Positions 23,932 through 30,574 of a stretch of 33,614 nucleotides of DNA are shown piece by piece. A program made the translations under genes and the position numbers. Origin of the DNA: Streptomyces maremycinicus (lineage in GTDB: Bacteria > Actinomycetota > Actinomycetes > Streptomycetales > Streptomycetaceae); assembly GCF_001184025.1 (NCBI RefSeq), contig NZ_BBYG01000032.1, positions 1-33,614 of the forward strand, given 5' to 3'. The notes under the pieces were generated by a model. That model ran no database searches, was not told the origin of the DNA, and worked only from the letters and a program-made list of their open reading frames with translations. Positions within the stretch are counted from its first letter, which is position 1. Each line of letters begins with the position of its first letter.

Positions 23932-24993
23932 ATGCTGAACTCCCTGTGGGCACCGACCACCGTCGGCGCCATTTCCCTGCCGCACCGTCTGGTCATGGCC
24001 CCCATGACGCGTGACCGCTCCACAGCCGAAGGCGTCCCCACCGAGCTGAACGCCGAGTACTACGCCCAGCGGGCGTCGCACGCGCTCATCATCACCGAGG
24101 GAACCCAGCCCTCCGCCGACGGTCAGGGCTATCTCCTGACCCCCGGCCTCCACAACGACGACCAGATCGCGGGGTGGCGCAAGGTCACCGACGCCGTGCA
24201 CGCGGCCGACGGCCGGATCGTCATCCAGCTGATGCACACCGGCCGCATCGCCCACCCCGACAACACCCCCCACGGGCGCCGGCCGGTCGCGCCTTCGGCG
24301 ATCCGCCCGCAGGGCGCGATGTTCACCGCGTCCGGACCGCAGGAGATGCCGACACCGCGGGCGCTGTCGACGCAGGAGGTCGAAGCGACCGTCCAGGACT
24401 TCCGCCGCGCCGCAGCGGCCGCCGTCGCGGCAGGCGCCGACGGGGTGGAGATCCACGGCGCCAACGGCTACCTGGTGCACCAGTTCCTGTCCGACAGCAC
24501 CAACCGGCGCACCGACCGCTACGGTGGCTCCCTCGACAACCGCATCCGCTTCGCCGTCGAGGTGGCCGCTGCCGTGGCCGACGAGATCGGTGCCGACCGC
24601 ACCGGCCTGCGCATCTCCCCCGGCAACCCCTACAACGACATCGCCGAGTCCGACACCGCCGAGCTGTATCCGGCACTCGTACGCGCCCTGAGCCCGCTCG
24701 GCCTCGCCTACCTCCACGTCCTCCACTCCGGAGACGAAACGCTGCTGGGTACCCTGCGCGCGCTGTGGCCGGCCACGCTGATCCTCAACCGCGCCGGCGC
24801 CGATCTGCCCACCCGCGCCAAGGACGTCGACGACGGTACGGCCGACCTCGTCTCCGTCGGCGCCCTCGCGCTCGCCAACCCGGACCTGGTCGAGCGGCTA
24901 CGCTCTGACGCGCCGCTGAACACCCCCGACCCGGCGACCTTCTACGGCGGCGGAGTGGCCGGCTACACCGACTACCCCACCTACACCGTCTGA
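23932..24993 (+). CDS. Old-yellow-enzyme-family alkene reductase
   Basis: The 353-residue FMN-dependent TIM-barrel protein reads HRLVMAPMTRDRSTAEGVPT at the N-terminus, IQLMHTGRIAHPD near 98-110 and GVEIHGANGYLVHQFLSDST with the substrate-binding His175 and Asn178 and the proton donor Tyr180. It also has RYGGSLDNRIRF (about 196-207) and a late FMN phosphate site. All key residues of the classical OYE class are present (His/Asn type, NemA-like). It reduces activated C=C bonds of enones, nitroalkenes or quinone-like compounds with NADPH. GGAAGG lies 5-10 nt before ATG 23932. It is 78 bp after the MDR enzyme and 10 bp before the MarR gene. Confidence 0.94.
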   Translation: MLNSLWAPTTVGAISLPHRLVMAPMTRDRSTAEGVPTELNAEYYAQRASHALIITEGTQPSADGQGYLLTPGLHNDDQIAGWRKVTDAVHAADGRIVIQLMHTGRIAHPDNTPHGRRPVAPSAIRPQGAMFTASGPQEMPTPRALSTQEVEATVQDFRRAAAAAVAAGADGVEIHGANGYLVHQFLSDSTNRRTDRYGGSLDNRIRFAVEVAAAVADEIGADRTGLRISPGNPYNDIAESDTAELYPALVRALSPLGLAYLHVLHSGDETLLGTLRALWPATLILNRAGADLPTRAKDVDDGTADLVSVGALALANPDLVERLRSDAPLNTPDPATFYGGGVAGYTDYPTYTV

Positions 24994-25003
24994 GGAAGCA
25001 GCC

Positions 25004-25495
25004 ATGCCCAGCCCCACACCCCGCACGCCGAGCACGCCCAGTACGGCCAGTGAGGGGCCGATGAGCTACGCGATCTTCCAGCTCGCCCGCGCGCATCGGG
25101 CCCGCGCCGCCGCCATGCTCCGCGAGATGAACCTGCATCCCGGACAGGAACTGCTGCTGATGCAGCTCCTCGACCGGGACGGCCAGACCCAGTCCGAGCT
25201 GCTCGACAGCGTCGGCCTGGACCACTCCACCGTCTCCAAGTCCCTTCGCCGTATGCAGGAGGCAGGCCTGCTCATGCGCGAGCCCGCGGAGCACGACCGG
25301 CGGGTCATGGTCGTCCACCTCACCGACCAGGGCCGGGCCCTGCGTGAGCCCATCTCCGCCATGTGGCGCGCCCTGGAAGAGACCTCCGCGCGGGACCTGT
25401 CGGCGCAGCAGGCAGAGTCCTTCGTCCACATCGCCTACGCCATCGCCGACGCGATCAACAGCCGCCCGCTGCCACAGGACGACGAGTCCGCATGA
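25004..25495 (+). CDS. MarR-family transcriptional regulator
   Basis: The 163-residue winged-HTH protein reads MSYAIFQLARAHRARAAAML, then HPGQELLLMQLLDRDGQTQS, GLDHSTVSKSLRRMQEAGLL and MREPAEHDRRVMVVHLTDQG with the wing motif DRR. A Ser/Thr/Pro-rich run of about 18 residues precedes the domain; ATG 25061 (MSYAIF) could be the true start. It is the third gene of the operon, after the MDR and OYE genes, and is therefore a likely feedback repressor acting at the dyad at 22873-22896. No Cys residue is present, so sensing by ligand binding is more likely than thiol oxidation. Confidence 0.92.
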   Translation: MPSPTPRTPSTPSTASEGPMSYAIFQLARAHRARAAAMLREMNLHPGQELLLMQLLDRDGQTQSELLDSVGLDHSTVSKSLRRMQEAGLLMREPAEHDRRVMVVHLTDQGRALREPISAMWRALEETSARDLSAQQAESFVHIAYAIADAINSRPLPQDDESA

Positions 25496-26024
25496 CTCCC
25501 CGGGGTGCAGCCCGTGCACTGCGTGCGCCACGCCACACCTGAAGGGGGCACGCGGACCGGCGTGCACAGCCTCCCGCACGCGGCGCGACCGCCGTCAGGT
25601 CGGCCATACCGCTCGCCTCGTCCTGGCTGTCCTCAGACGCGGCACGTTCTTGCGGCGAGGCGCGCACCGCGGATCCGCCCCCGGGCTCTCCCCCCGGGCC
25701 CTCCCCCAACGGGTCGACCGATCCGCAGGCGCCGATGCCTGCAACCGCCCCTGCTCTCACGGCCGAAGCCTCGCGCCGAAGACCTGGCGGCGAAAAGTGA
25801 CACTCTCATGCGCCCCTCCGACGCAACCGCCCTACCGGTCCCCGTCGTCGGGGCGACTGACTCCCCGGGGGAGCAGGGTCGCTGTGGCGGGCGGCCTTCG
25901 GCCCGGCTGTCCGCGTGGAAGAGGTGCTGGACGCCTGGTTCGTCGCGCCCCGTTGGGCCGACAGTGGCCGTCAGCGGATGCGGCAGCCGGAGATGTCTCC
26001 TGACGGGGCGGCGGGGCGGGCGGG
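25496..26024. other. 529-bp gap between convergent genes
   Basis: No family motif was found on either strand and no long inverted repeat. The translations are Arg/Pro-rich shadows. It separates the MarR operon from the convergent crotonase gene. Confidence 0.5.
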
Positions 26025-26828
26025 TCAGCGGCCGGTGAAGACGGCGTCGCGGCGCTCGATGAAGGACTGGATTCCCTCGGCGCCGTCGGCGGTCGAGAGC
26101 AGCCGTGCGATGTCCGGGCGCAGACGCTCGATCGCGGCGCGCTCGCCGTGCTCGTGGGCCAGGTGGGCGGAGGCGAAGACGGTGCGCACTCCCAGTGGGG
26201 CGGATTTCTCGGCGATGAGGGTGGCGATCTCGGTGGCGCGGGAGAGGGTGGCCGGCCCGTCGGCGGCCAGTTCCTGCACCAGGCCGATGCGGTGGGCCTC
26301 GGCGGCGTCGAACTCCTCGCCGGTCAGGATCCAGCGCATGGCGTTGCCCCATCCGGCCTGCTGGGGGAAACGGAAGGTGCCCCCGCCGAAGGGGTAGATG
26401 CCGCGGCGGATCTCGTACTGGGCGAAGCGCGTGTCCCGGGCGGCCACGCGGATGTCGGCGGCCAGGACCAGCTCGATGCCGAGCGTCATCACCCAGCCGT
26501 GCGCAGCCGCGACGACGGGCTTCGACCACGGTCCGTCCAGGCGCCAGGGGTCCCGGCCGCCCTCGGGGGCGTCGAACTGCCCCGAGGTCAGTTCGGCGCC
26601 CACATCAAGCATGTCCAGGCCACCCGTGAAGTGGTCGCCGTGGGCGAACAGCACCCCGCACCGGAGGTCGTCGTCGGACTCCAGCAGCCCGTACGCGGCC
26701 GACAGCTCGCTGAGCATCTGCCGGGTGAAGGCGTTGCGCTTGGCGGGACGGTTCAGCCCCATCAGCAGGACGTGGCCGTCCCGTTCGACGGTGACCGCGG
26801 GTGTGCTCGTCCGGCTGGAGTTCATCAT
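26025..26828 (-). CDS. Crotonase/enoyl-CoA hydratase-family protein
   Basis: The 267-residue protein reads LLMGLNRPAKRNAFTRQMLS near the start, FAHGDHFTGGLDMLDVG as the first oxyanion-hole segment, and PVVAAAHGWVMTLGIELVLA, then ADIRVAARDTRFAQYEIRRG. The two acidic residues expected for hydratases are Glu119 (GIEL) and Glu139 (QYEIR), both present. The second oxyanion loop (GIYPFGGGTFRFPQQAG) is also conserved. A hydratase or related acyl-CoA reaction is likely; the substrate is unknown. GAGGAGGGG lies directly before two adjacent ATGs, and ATG 26825 has the better spacing. It is divergent from the HxlR regulator across 100 bp and probably under its control. Confidence 0.93.
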   Translation of the reverse strand: MMNSSRTSTPAVTVERDGHVLLMGLNRPAKRNAFTRQMLSELSAAYGLLESDDDLRCGVLFAHGDHFTGGLDMLDVGAELTSGQFDAPEGGRDPWRLDGPWSKPVVAAAHGWVMTLGIELVLAADIRVAARDTRFAQYEIRRGIYPFGGGTFRFPQQAGWGNAMRWILTGEEFDAAEAHRIGLVQELAADGPATLSRATEIATLIAEKSAPLGVRTVFASAHLAHEHGERAAIERLRPDIARLLSTADGAEGIQSFIERRDAVFTGR

Positions 26829-26840
26829 CCCCTCCTCGTA

Positions 26841-26913
26841 AGTTGCATGATGAGACTCACGGGACGCTAGCGGGACCGCACCGAGTAAGGCAAGTGGGTC
26901 TCATGATGAAACT
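26841..26913. promoter_or_regulatory. Two inverted 20-bp sites in the crotonase/HxlR promoter region
   Basis: AGTTGCATGATGAGACTCAC (26841-26860) recurs in inverted orientation at 26894-26913, where the reverse complement reads AGTTTCATCATGAGACCCAC (17 of 20 identical). Each site faces the gene nearest to it. The second lies directly before the -10-like TAAGAT (26915-26920) of the HxlR gene. The arrangement is a mirror-image operator pair for one divergently acting repressor. Confidence 0.65.
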
Positions 26914-26928
26914 GATAAGATCGCCGGC

Positions 26929-27459
26929 ATGAGACGGACCTCGTTCGACAGCTGGCCCTGCTCGATCGCCCGGACGGTGGACATCCTGGGCGACGGATGG
27001 ACGCTGCTCGTCCTGCGTGAGGTCTTCTACGGCGAGTCACGTTTCGACGGCTTCGTCGACTCGCTCGGCATCGCGCGGAACACCCTGACCGACCGGCTCC
27101 GGCGCCTGGAGGACGCGGGCCTGCTGCAACGCAGCCCTTATCAGAGCGACCCCGTACGCCACGAGTACCTTGCGACGGACAAGGGCCGCGACTTCTTCGG
27201 CGTGCTCGCCGCGATCAACGCCTGGGGCGACCGATGGCTGGCCGACGACGCCGGCATCCCCGTGGTCATGCACCACACCGCCTGCGGCCACGACACCCGG
27301 GCCAAGGTCATCTGCTCCTCGTGCGGTGAACCGCTGCACCGCCAGGACGTCACGGTGCGCACCGGCCCCGGCTACCCGGCCCGACTCCTCGACCGCCCCG
27401 GCGTGCAGGCCCGCTTCGCCACGGACGGAAACCCCGAGCGAACGACGACCGACAGCTGA
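26929..27459 (+). CDS. HxlR-family transcriptional regulator with C-terminal Cys cluster
   Basis: The 176-residue protein has the HxlR winged HTH: CSIARTVDILGDGWTLLVLR with the conserved Cys11 and W24, then SRFDGFVDSLGIARNTLTDR and LRRLEDAGLLQRSPYQSDPV. After the usual domain end (INAWGDRWLADD) it carries MHHTACGHDTRAKVICSSCG, with Cys119, His121, Cys129 and Cys132. This tail is a plausible small zinc site. HxlR proteins often sense electrophiles or oxidants through cysteines. TAAGAT ends 8 nt before the ATG and no ribosome site is present, so the mRNA is probably leaderless. Confidence 0.93.
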   Translation: MRRTSFDSWPCSIARTVDILGDGWTLLVLREVFYGESRFDGFVDSLGIARNTLTDRLRRLEDAGLLQRSPYQSDPVRHEYLATDKGRDFFGVLAAINAWGDRWLADDAGIPVVMHHTACGHDTRAKVICSSCGEPLHRQDVTVRTGPGYPARLLDRPGVQARFATDGNPERTTTDS

Positions 27460-27535
27460 ACCACGCCCAGCCCGACCGCGGCGGTCGCCGCGCGTTCCGG
27501 GAGTGGGCCGCCCATGCCTCCGCACGCCAGGCATA

Positions 27536-27561
27536 GGCGCAGGCACTCAGGGGCCTGCGCC
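27536..27561. terminator. Perfect 9-bp hairpin between convergent genes
   Basis: GGCGCAGGC (27536-27544) and GCCTGCGCC (27553-27561) are exact reverse complements with an 8-nt loop. It lies between the ends of the HxlR gene (27459) and the convergent VOC gene (27578), where it can terminate both. Confidence 0.75.
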
Positions 27562-27577
27562 AGGGGCGACTACTCGC

Positions 27578-28000
27578 TCATCCCCCACCCGGTCGGTACG
27601 TCCCGGCGCTCCATTCATGACCCTCCGGATCGAGAACACGGGCTCGCACGGCACCCCACGGCGTCGTCTCCGGCGGGATCACACCGCGGGCTCCTGCCAC
27701 CACCGCCCGGCGATACCAGTCCTCGACGAGAGCCGCGTCGCCGAGCAGCAGGTAAAGGCCGCTGCCGGTGCTGTCGTCCCGCAGCGGTGGTGGGGTGTAC
27801 GGCCGATCGTCCGTCGTCAGCATGACCACGACGGCACCCCGTCGCACCTCGGCATGCACAACGGTTCCGTCCGGCTCTTCCTGCCGGGCCACGACCTCGA
27901 ATCCGACGGCCGCGAACCAGTCGATCGCAGCTGGAACGTCGCGGTACCCGATGTAGGCGTACAGGTGGGCCGCGGAGTGGGCGTCGGTGCCCATGGTCAT
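27578..28000 (-). CDS. VOC-superfamily (glyoxalase-like) protein
   Basis: A 140-residue protein from ATG 28000 with AGGAGG 7 nt upstream. The paired beta-alpha-beta-beta-beta modules are visible: AHLYAYIGYRDVPAAIDWFA, then AVGFEVVARQEEPDGTVVHA (module 1) and GSGLYLLLGDAALVEDWYRR, then VLDPEGHEWSAGTYRPGG (module 2). The metal ligands expected in glyoxalase/extradiol types would be an early His, a late His (EGHEWS) and a Glu. The early His (AHLYAY) and HEW are present, so metal binding is possible. Short members of this group also include antibiotic-binding proteins. It diverges from the toxin-antitoxin region, with the heptanucleotide repeat between them. Confidence 0.9.
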   Translation of the reverse strand: MTMGTDAHSAAHLYAYIGYRDVPAAIDWFAAVGFEVVARQEEPDGTVVHAEVRRGAVVVMLTTDDRPYTPPPLRDDSTGSGLYLLLGDAALVEDWYRRAVVAGARGVIPPETTPWGAVRARVLDPEGHEWSAGTYRPGGG

Positions 28001-28112
28001 CGCAGAGCCTCCTCTCCCCCAGAAACGCCAAGCGCCACGGCTTGTCTCACTCATGCTCACTCATGCTTTCCGCAACTGCGGACTCCTCGGATGCGGCACG
28101 CCTCCACCCTCG

Positions 28113-28203
28113 CTCGGGCCTCGGGCCTCGGGCCTCGGGCCTCGGGCCTCGGGCCTCGGGCCTCGGGCCTCGGGCCTCGGGCCTCGGGCCTCGGGCCTCG
28201 GGG
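28113..28203. repeat. Heptanucleotide tandem repeat CTCGGGC, 12 perfect copies plus one imperfect
   Basis: Twelve uninterrupted CTCGGGC units cover 28113-28196, followed by CTCGGGG. The unit is 7 bp, so three copies (21 bp) return to frame and every reading frame encodes a 7-residue repeat without stops (GLGPRAS on plus, RPEARGP on minus). Long open frames here are artefacts. It lies between the divergent VOC gene and the toxin-antitoxin operon, 113 bp from the VOC start. A run of 11 C follows at 28238-28248. Both are prone to slippage in copying and in sequencing. Confidence 0.95.
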
Positions 28204-28339
28204 GTGCGGGGCGGCTCCTGCGCGAGGGATGCGCTCGCCCCCCCCCCCGCGATGAGACGACGACCTCGGGCAGGGTGAGGAAGGTCGCCGGGCCCCGCGG
28301 GGCGGAACGCGGGCTCGACCGCGATCTGGCTCGCGGCAC

Positions 28340-28363
28340 GGTACCTGCGGTACCGTTGGTACC
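28340..28363 (+). promoter_or_regulatory. Triple GGTACC operator overlapping the antitoxin start
   Basis: Three GGTACC palindromes begin at 28340, 28349 and 28358, exactly 9 bp apart, and the last directly abuts the ATG. TACCGT (28351-28356) inside the array is a candidate -10, giving a start site at the ATG and a leaderless mRNA. Short palindromes in register are what a ribbon-helix-helix antitoxin would bind cooperatively. Confidence 0.7.
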
Positions 28364-28663
28364 ATGCCGCCTGCCAAAGCCATGAATCTGCGCTTTCCCG
28401 ACCCGGACCAGCGTGCCGCGATCGAGGCCGCCGCGAAGCAGGAGGGCGTCAGCCTTCAGGAGTACATCCTGTCCGCTGCCTACGCTCGCGCCACCGCCGT
28501 GCAAGATCGCTTCCTCGATGCGTTCAGGGAATCGATGTCCCGCAGCGGCAGCGCGTTTGCCGCGGAGGCCGGCGCGGCCGATCCGAGCGCGGAGCAGCGC
28601 GCTGCGGAGCTGGAGGCGCGGCGCGGTCTCGAGGAGCAGCAGAAGCGGGGCCACGCCGCGTGA
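28364..28663 (+). CDS. Ribbon-helix-helix antitoxin of a Fic-like toxin-antitoxin pair
   Basis: This 99-residue protein opens with a beta strand MNLRFPD (residues 7-13) and two helices (DQRAAIEAAAKQEG and SLQEYILSAAYARAT). This is the ribbon-helix-helix DNA-binding fold of CopG/Arc-type antitoxins. The acidic, Ala/Glu-rich second half (about 45-99, FLDAFRESMSRSGSAFAAEA, then SAEQRAAELEARRGLEEQQK) is likely unstructured until it binds the toxin. Its TGA overlaps the toxin's GTG start (GTGA at 28660-28663), typical of coupled toxin-antitoxin genes. There is no ribosome site; three GGTACC palindromes precede the ATG and probably mediate autorepression. Confidence 0.8.
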   Translation: MPPAKAMNLRFPDPDQRAAIEAAAKQEGVSLQEYILSAAYARATAVQDRFLDAFRESMSRSGSAFAAEAGAADPSAEQRAAELEARRGLEEQQKRGHAA

Positions 28664-29046
28664 CGCAGAGCGAACCGCTCCATCCGCTCGAGGTGCCTTT
28701 CCTGCTGCACGCCGCGCAGCTGTTGCCCGGTGATCCGCAGGTCGACGACTACGGCCCGCTCTACGCGGCTGTCGCCCGGGTCAACGCTCGGGCGATGGAT
28801 CGTGACATCTACGGCTCCGTGTATCTCCGAGGTGCCGCCCTGCTCCAGACGCTGGTGAAGCTGCCGTGTCTGGAGCACTCCAACGAGGCGTTCGCCTGGC
28901 ATTCCGCGGAGGCGTATCTGACTCTGAACGGATGCCGGCTCGACTACCCTCCGAAGGAGGCGGTCTCGTTGGTGCGGGACGCCGCTACCGGCGCCATGGG
29001 CGTCGCCCTCATCGGCCGTCAGCTGCGCGCGTGGAGCGGTTCCTGA
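28660..29046 (+). CDS. Fic/Doc-like toxin component lacking the canonical Fic motif
   Basis: The 128-residue helical protein resembles the Streptomyces family annotated as the toxin of Fic-type toxin-antitoxin systems. It reads HAAQLLPGDPQVDDYGPLYA, then AVARVNARAMDRDIYGSVYL, RGAALLQTLVKLPCLEHSNE and AFAWHSAEAYLTLNGCRL. Where Doc and Fic proteins carry HPFxDGNKR (the loop that handles ATP), this one has LEHSNEAFAWHSA (71-83). The Gly-Asn-Lys-Arg residues are missing, so normal AMP or phosphate transfer is unlikely. It may act in another way or be an inactive member kept with its antitoxin. The GTG start overlaps the antitoxin stop. Length is close to Doc (126 residues). Confidence 0.75.
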   Translation: MTQSEPLHPLEVPFLLHAAQLLPGDPQVDDYGPLYAAVARVNARAMDRDIYGSVYLRGAALLQTLVKLPCLEHSNEAFAWHSAEAYLTLNGCRLDYPPKEAVSLVRDAATGAMGVALIGRQLRAWSGS

Positions 29047-29114
29047 ACGACGCGTGCATCGAGCGCAGCGACGCTCGGCGCGGCGCCGGCTCACCCCACC
29101 TCACGCAGCAGGAT

Positions 29115-29702
29115 TCAGGCGTTGGCGGCGCCATAGTGCAGGACGTCGCCCAGCGGCAGTAGGTATCCGATGCTCCGCCTCTGCGGCAGCTTTCCTGCCA
29201 GGGTGGCTGCGTCCGCGCAACCAGAGACCTCGAAGCCGACGAGACCCAGGTCGAAGAAGGCTCTCGTGAAGACCTCGGCGCCGATGGCGGCCAGCCACTC
29301 GTCCATCACGGCGGACCTGAAGAACGGCCGGCCGTCCCAGTAGTCAAGACCCGCATGATCCAACGCACCGAGCGGGACGTAAAAGTCCAGCCAGTCGCCG
29401 CTGTCGTCGCCGCCACGGATCGCCACGCACCCGCAGACGACCAACTGGCCCGTCGGCAGACGCACCTGACCGTGGAGGTGACCGCCGAACTCGGCCAGAG
29501 AGTCGACTGTGCACGGCACGGAATCCTGCTCCCCGGGCTCACGATCCGAGCGCCCGAAGCATCCGTTGACGTCAGCGGCGGCCCACAGTGCGCTCAGGAC
29601 AGCCTGAAGCCGGGCATCGTCGCTCGACCCGACCTCGATGGCCAACTCGTAGTAGCCACCGGACCAGTTGCCCTGGTCCCGGAAGGCAGCCGGACTCGTC
29701 AT
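29115..29702 (-). CDS. Uncharacterised protein
   Basis: From ATG 29702 the frame encodes 195 residues (a GTG at 29738 would add 12). It reads WSGGYYELAIEVGSSDDARL, then QAVLSALWAAADVNGCFGRS, LAEFGGHLHGQVRLPTGQLV, SGDWLDFYVPLGALDHAGLD and EVFTRAFFDLGLVGFEVSG. It is acidic and predicted to be a mixed alpha/beta soluble protein without membrane segments. Similar proteins occur as orphan genes in Streptomyces; I know no function. It converges with the toxin-antitoxin operon (69 bp apart). No ribosome site clearly favours either start. Confidence 0.7.
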   Translation of the reverse strand: MTSPAAFRDQGNWSGGYYELAIEVGSSDDARLQAVLSALWAAADVNGCFGRSDREPGEQDSVPCTVDSLAEFGGHLHGQVRLPTGQLVVCGCVAIRGGDDSGDWLDFYVPLGALDHAGLDYWDGRPFFRSAVMDEWLAAIGAEVFTRAFFDLGLVGFEVSGCADAATLAGKLPQRRSIGYLLPLGDVLHYGAANA

Positions 29703-29805
29703 GACGTGATCATGCAGCAGAGCCCGGTCCCCTGCCACCGGATTGAAGTGGGCAGGTGCCGATCCGAGGAGCCGGGGACGACGCGTCTGTCGAGGTGGTC
29801 AGACG

Positions 29806-30109
29806 ATGAAGAAGCTGCGGGCGGCCGGTCTCGGGGCGATCGCCGACCTGGGCTTCGTCGGGCTCGACGACAGCGGCCCCGACACCGGCCCCGCAGTGAT
29901 CACCGTTTACAAGGCCGCCCGGAACCGGCCCCTGACACGAGGACAGGAGCTGTCGAACACCGCACCGGCAGCGGTCCGGGCACCGGTGGAGCACGGCTCC
30001 GCCCACCTCGAAAACTGGCGTTCCCGGCAAAGTCCGCACCGACCCGACCTGGGCGACCCTCCTGGTCAGGGCCCTGCTCGCCCTCATGAACCGCCAAGTG
30101 TCCCGGTGA
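29806..30109 (+). pseudogene. IS5-family transposase C-terminal remnant, frameshifted
   Basis: The frame reads IADLGFVGLDDSGPDTGPAV, then ITVYKAARNRPLTRGQELSN and APVEHGSAHLENWR. This is the end of a DDE transposase (usual form VITGYKAARNRPLTPGQ, then VRAPVEHGFAHLKNWR). After ENWR the frame goes wrong; the proper tail GKVRTDPTWATLLVRALLAL, then MNRQVSR, continues in the neighbouring frame to the TGA at 30107-30109. A single indel at about 30015-30025 explains this. The front half of the element is missing. It lies against the truncated regulator at 30210. Confidence 0.75.
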
Positions 30110-30209
30110 TCGACGATCTTCACCGAAGTCATCGACCCACGACCAGCACGAGCATCCCGAACCCCGCGCACACCAGACCCGTGACCAGCAACTTCACGAT
30201 GCACAGTTC

Positions 30210-30471
30210 TCACTGAAGAGCATCCGCAACGATCTCCGGGATCTGGCGGATCTCTTCGAGCAGCGGCCTCAAGGCGACGGGCGAACGCTCTGCGCGCGCT
30301 GTGTCCCGCAGGATGTTCCGCGTCTCGCGCAGCAGCGCCAGTTCCGCGAGGCCGCCTTCGCCGCCGTCCTCCCGCGCCCAGCGTCTGCCTCCGGCCTCGT
30401 CGCCCGAGCGCGTCCTCTTCCTCACCGTTGACCAAGGGCCTGCTGTTGAGCAGATCCAGCAGCGTGTCCAT
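30210..30471 (-). pseudogene. CGNR/ABATE-family regulator, frameshifted and truncated
   Basis: From ATG 30471 the frame reads MDTLLDLLNSRPLVNGEEED, the characteristic start of CGNR zinc-finger (ABATE-domain) regulators. The next part, WAREDGGEGGLAELALLRET, then RNILRDTARAERSPVALRPL and LEEIRQIPEI, is in another frame, so an indel lies near 30405-30415. That frame stops at 30210, before the second half of the stress-response domain and before the CGNR zinc finger that binds DNA. The IS5-like remnant ends 100 bp beyond the stop, so its insertion probably removed the 3' half. The gene it should control, the hydrolase at 30575, is intact. Confidence 0.7.
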
Positions 30472-30485
30472 CCCGTCACCCCTCT

Positions 30486-30572
30486 CTAACCCCCTTAAGT
30501 CATTTGACAGGTTAGCCGCGACCATGCTTGCCTAGTGAGCACCTAACCGGCTCAAGCAATCCGAAGGGTTAG
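30486..30572. promoter_or_regulatory. Four ordered GGTTAG boxes between the broken regulator and the hydrolase
   Basis: CTAACC at 30486-30491 is inverted to GGTTAG at 30510-30515. CTAACC at 30543-30548 is inverted to GGTTAG at 30567-30572. Both pairs have exactly 18 bp between arms and are 57 bp apart start to start. TTGACA lies at 30504-30509, and the last box overlaps the hydrolase ribosome site (AGGG). This is a duplicated operator module for the neighbouring regulator. Confidence 0.65.
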
Positions 30573-30574
30573 AT

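Noticed and set aside
28061..28654. Open frames with GLGPRAS or RPEARGP heptapeptide repeats as repeat proteins
   Set aside because: They exist only because the 7-bp repeat keeps all six frames open. No start, ribosome site or flanking domain supports a protein.
29355..30089. A 244-residue plus-strand frame opposite the uncharacterised gene
   Set aside because: It is antisense to 29115-29702 for much of its length and then covers the IS5 remnant out of frame.
30129..30197. A 22-residue hydrophobic minus-strand peptide (VKLLVTGLVCAGFGMLVLVV)
   Set aside because: It looks like a membrane helix but is too short to support, has no ribosome site and sits between an IS remnant and a broken gene. 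It may be a fragment of a lost membrane protein.
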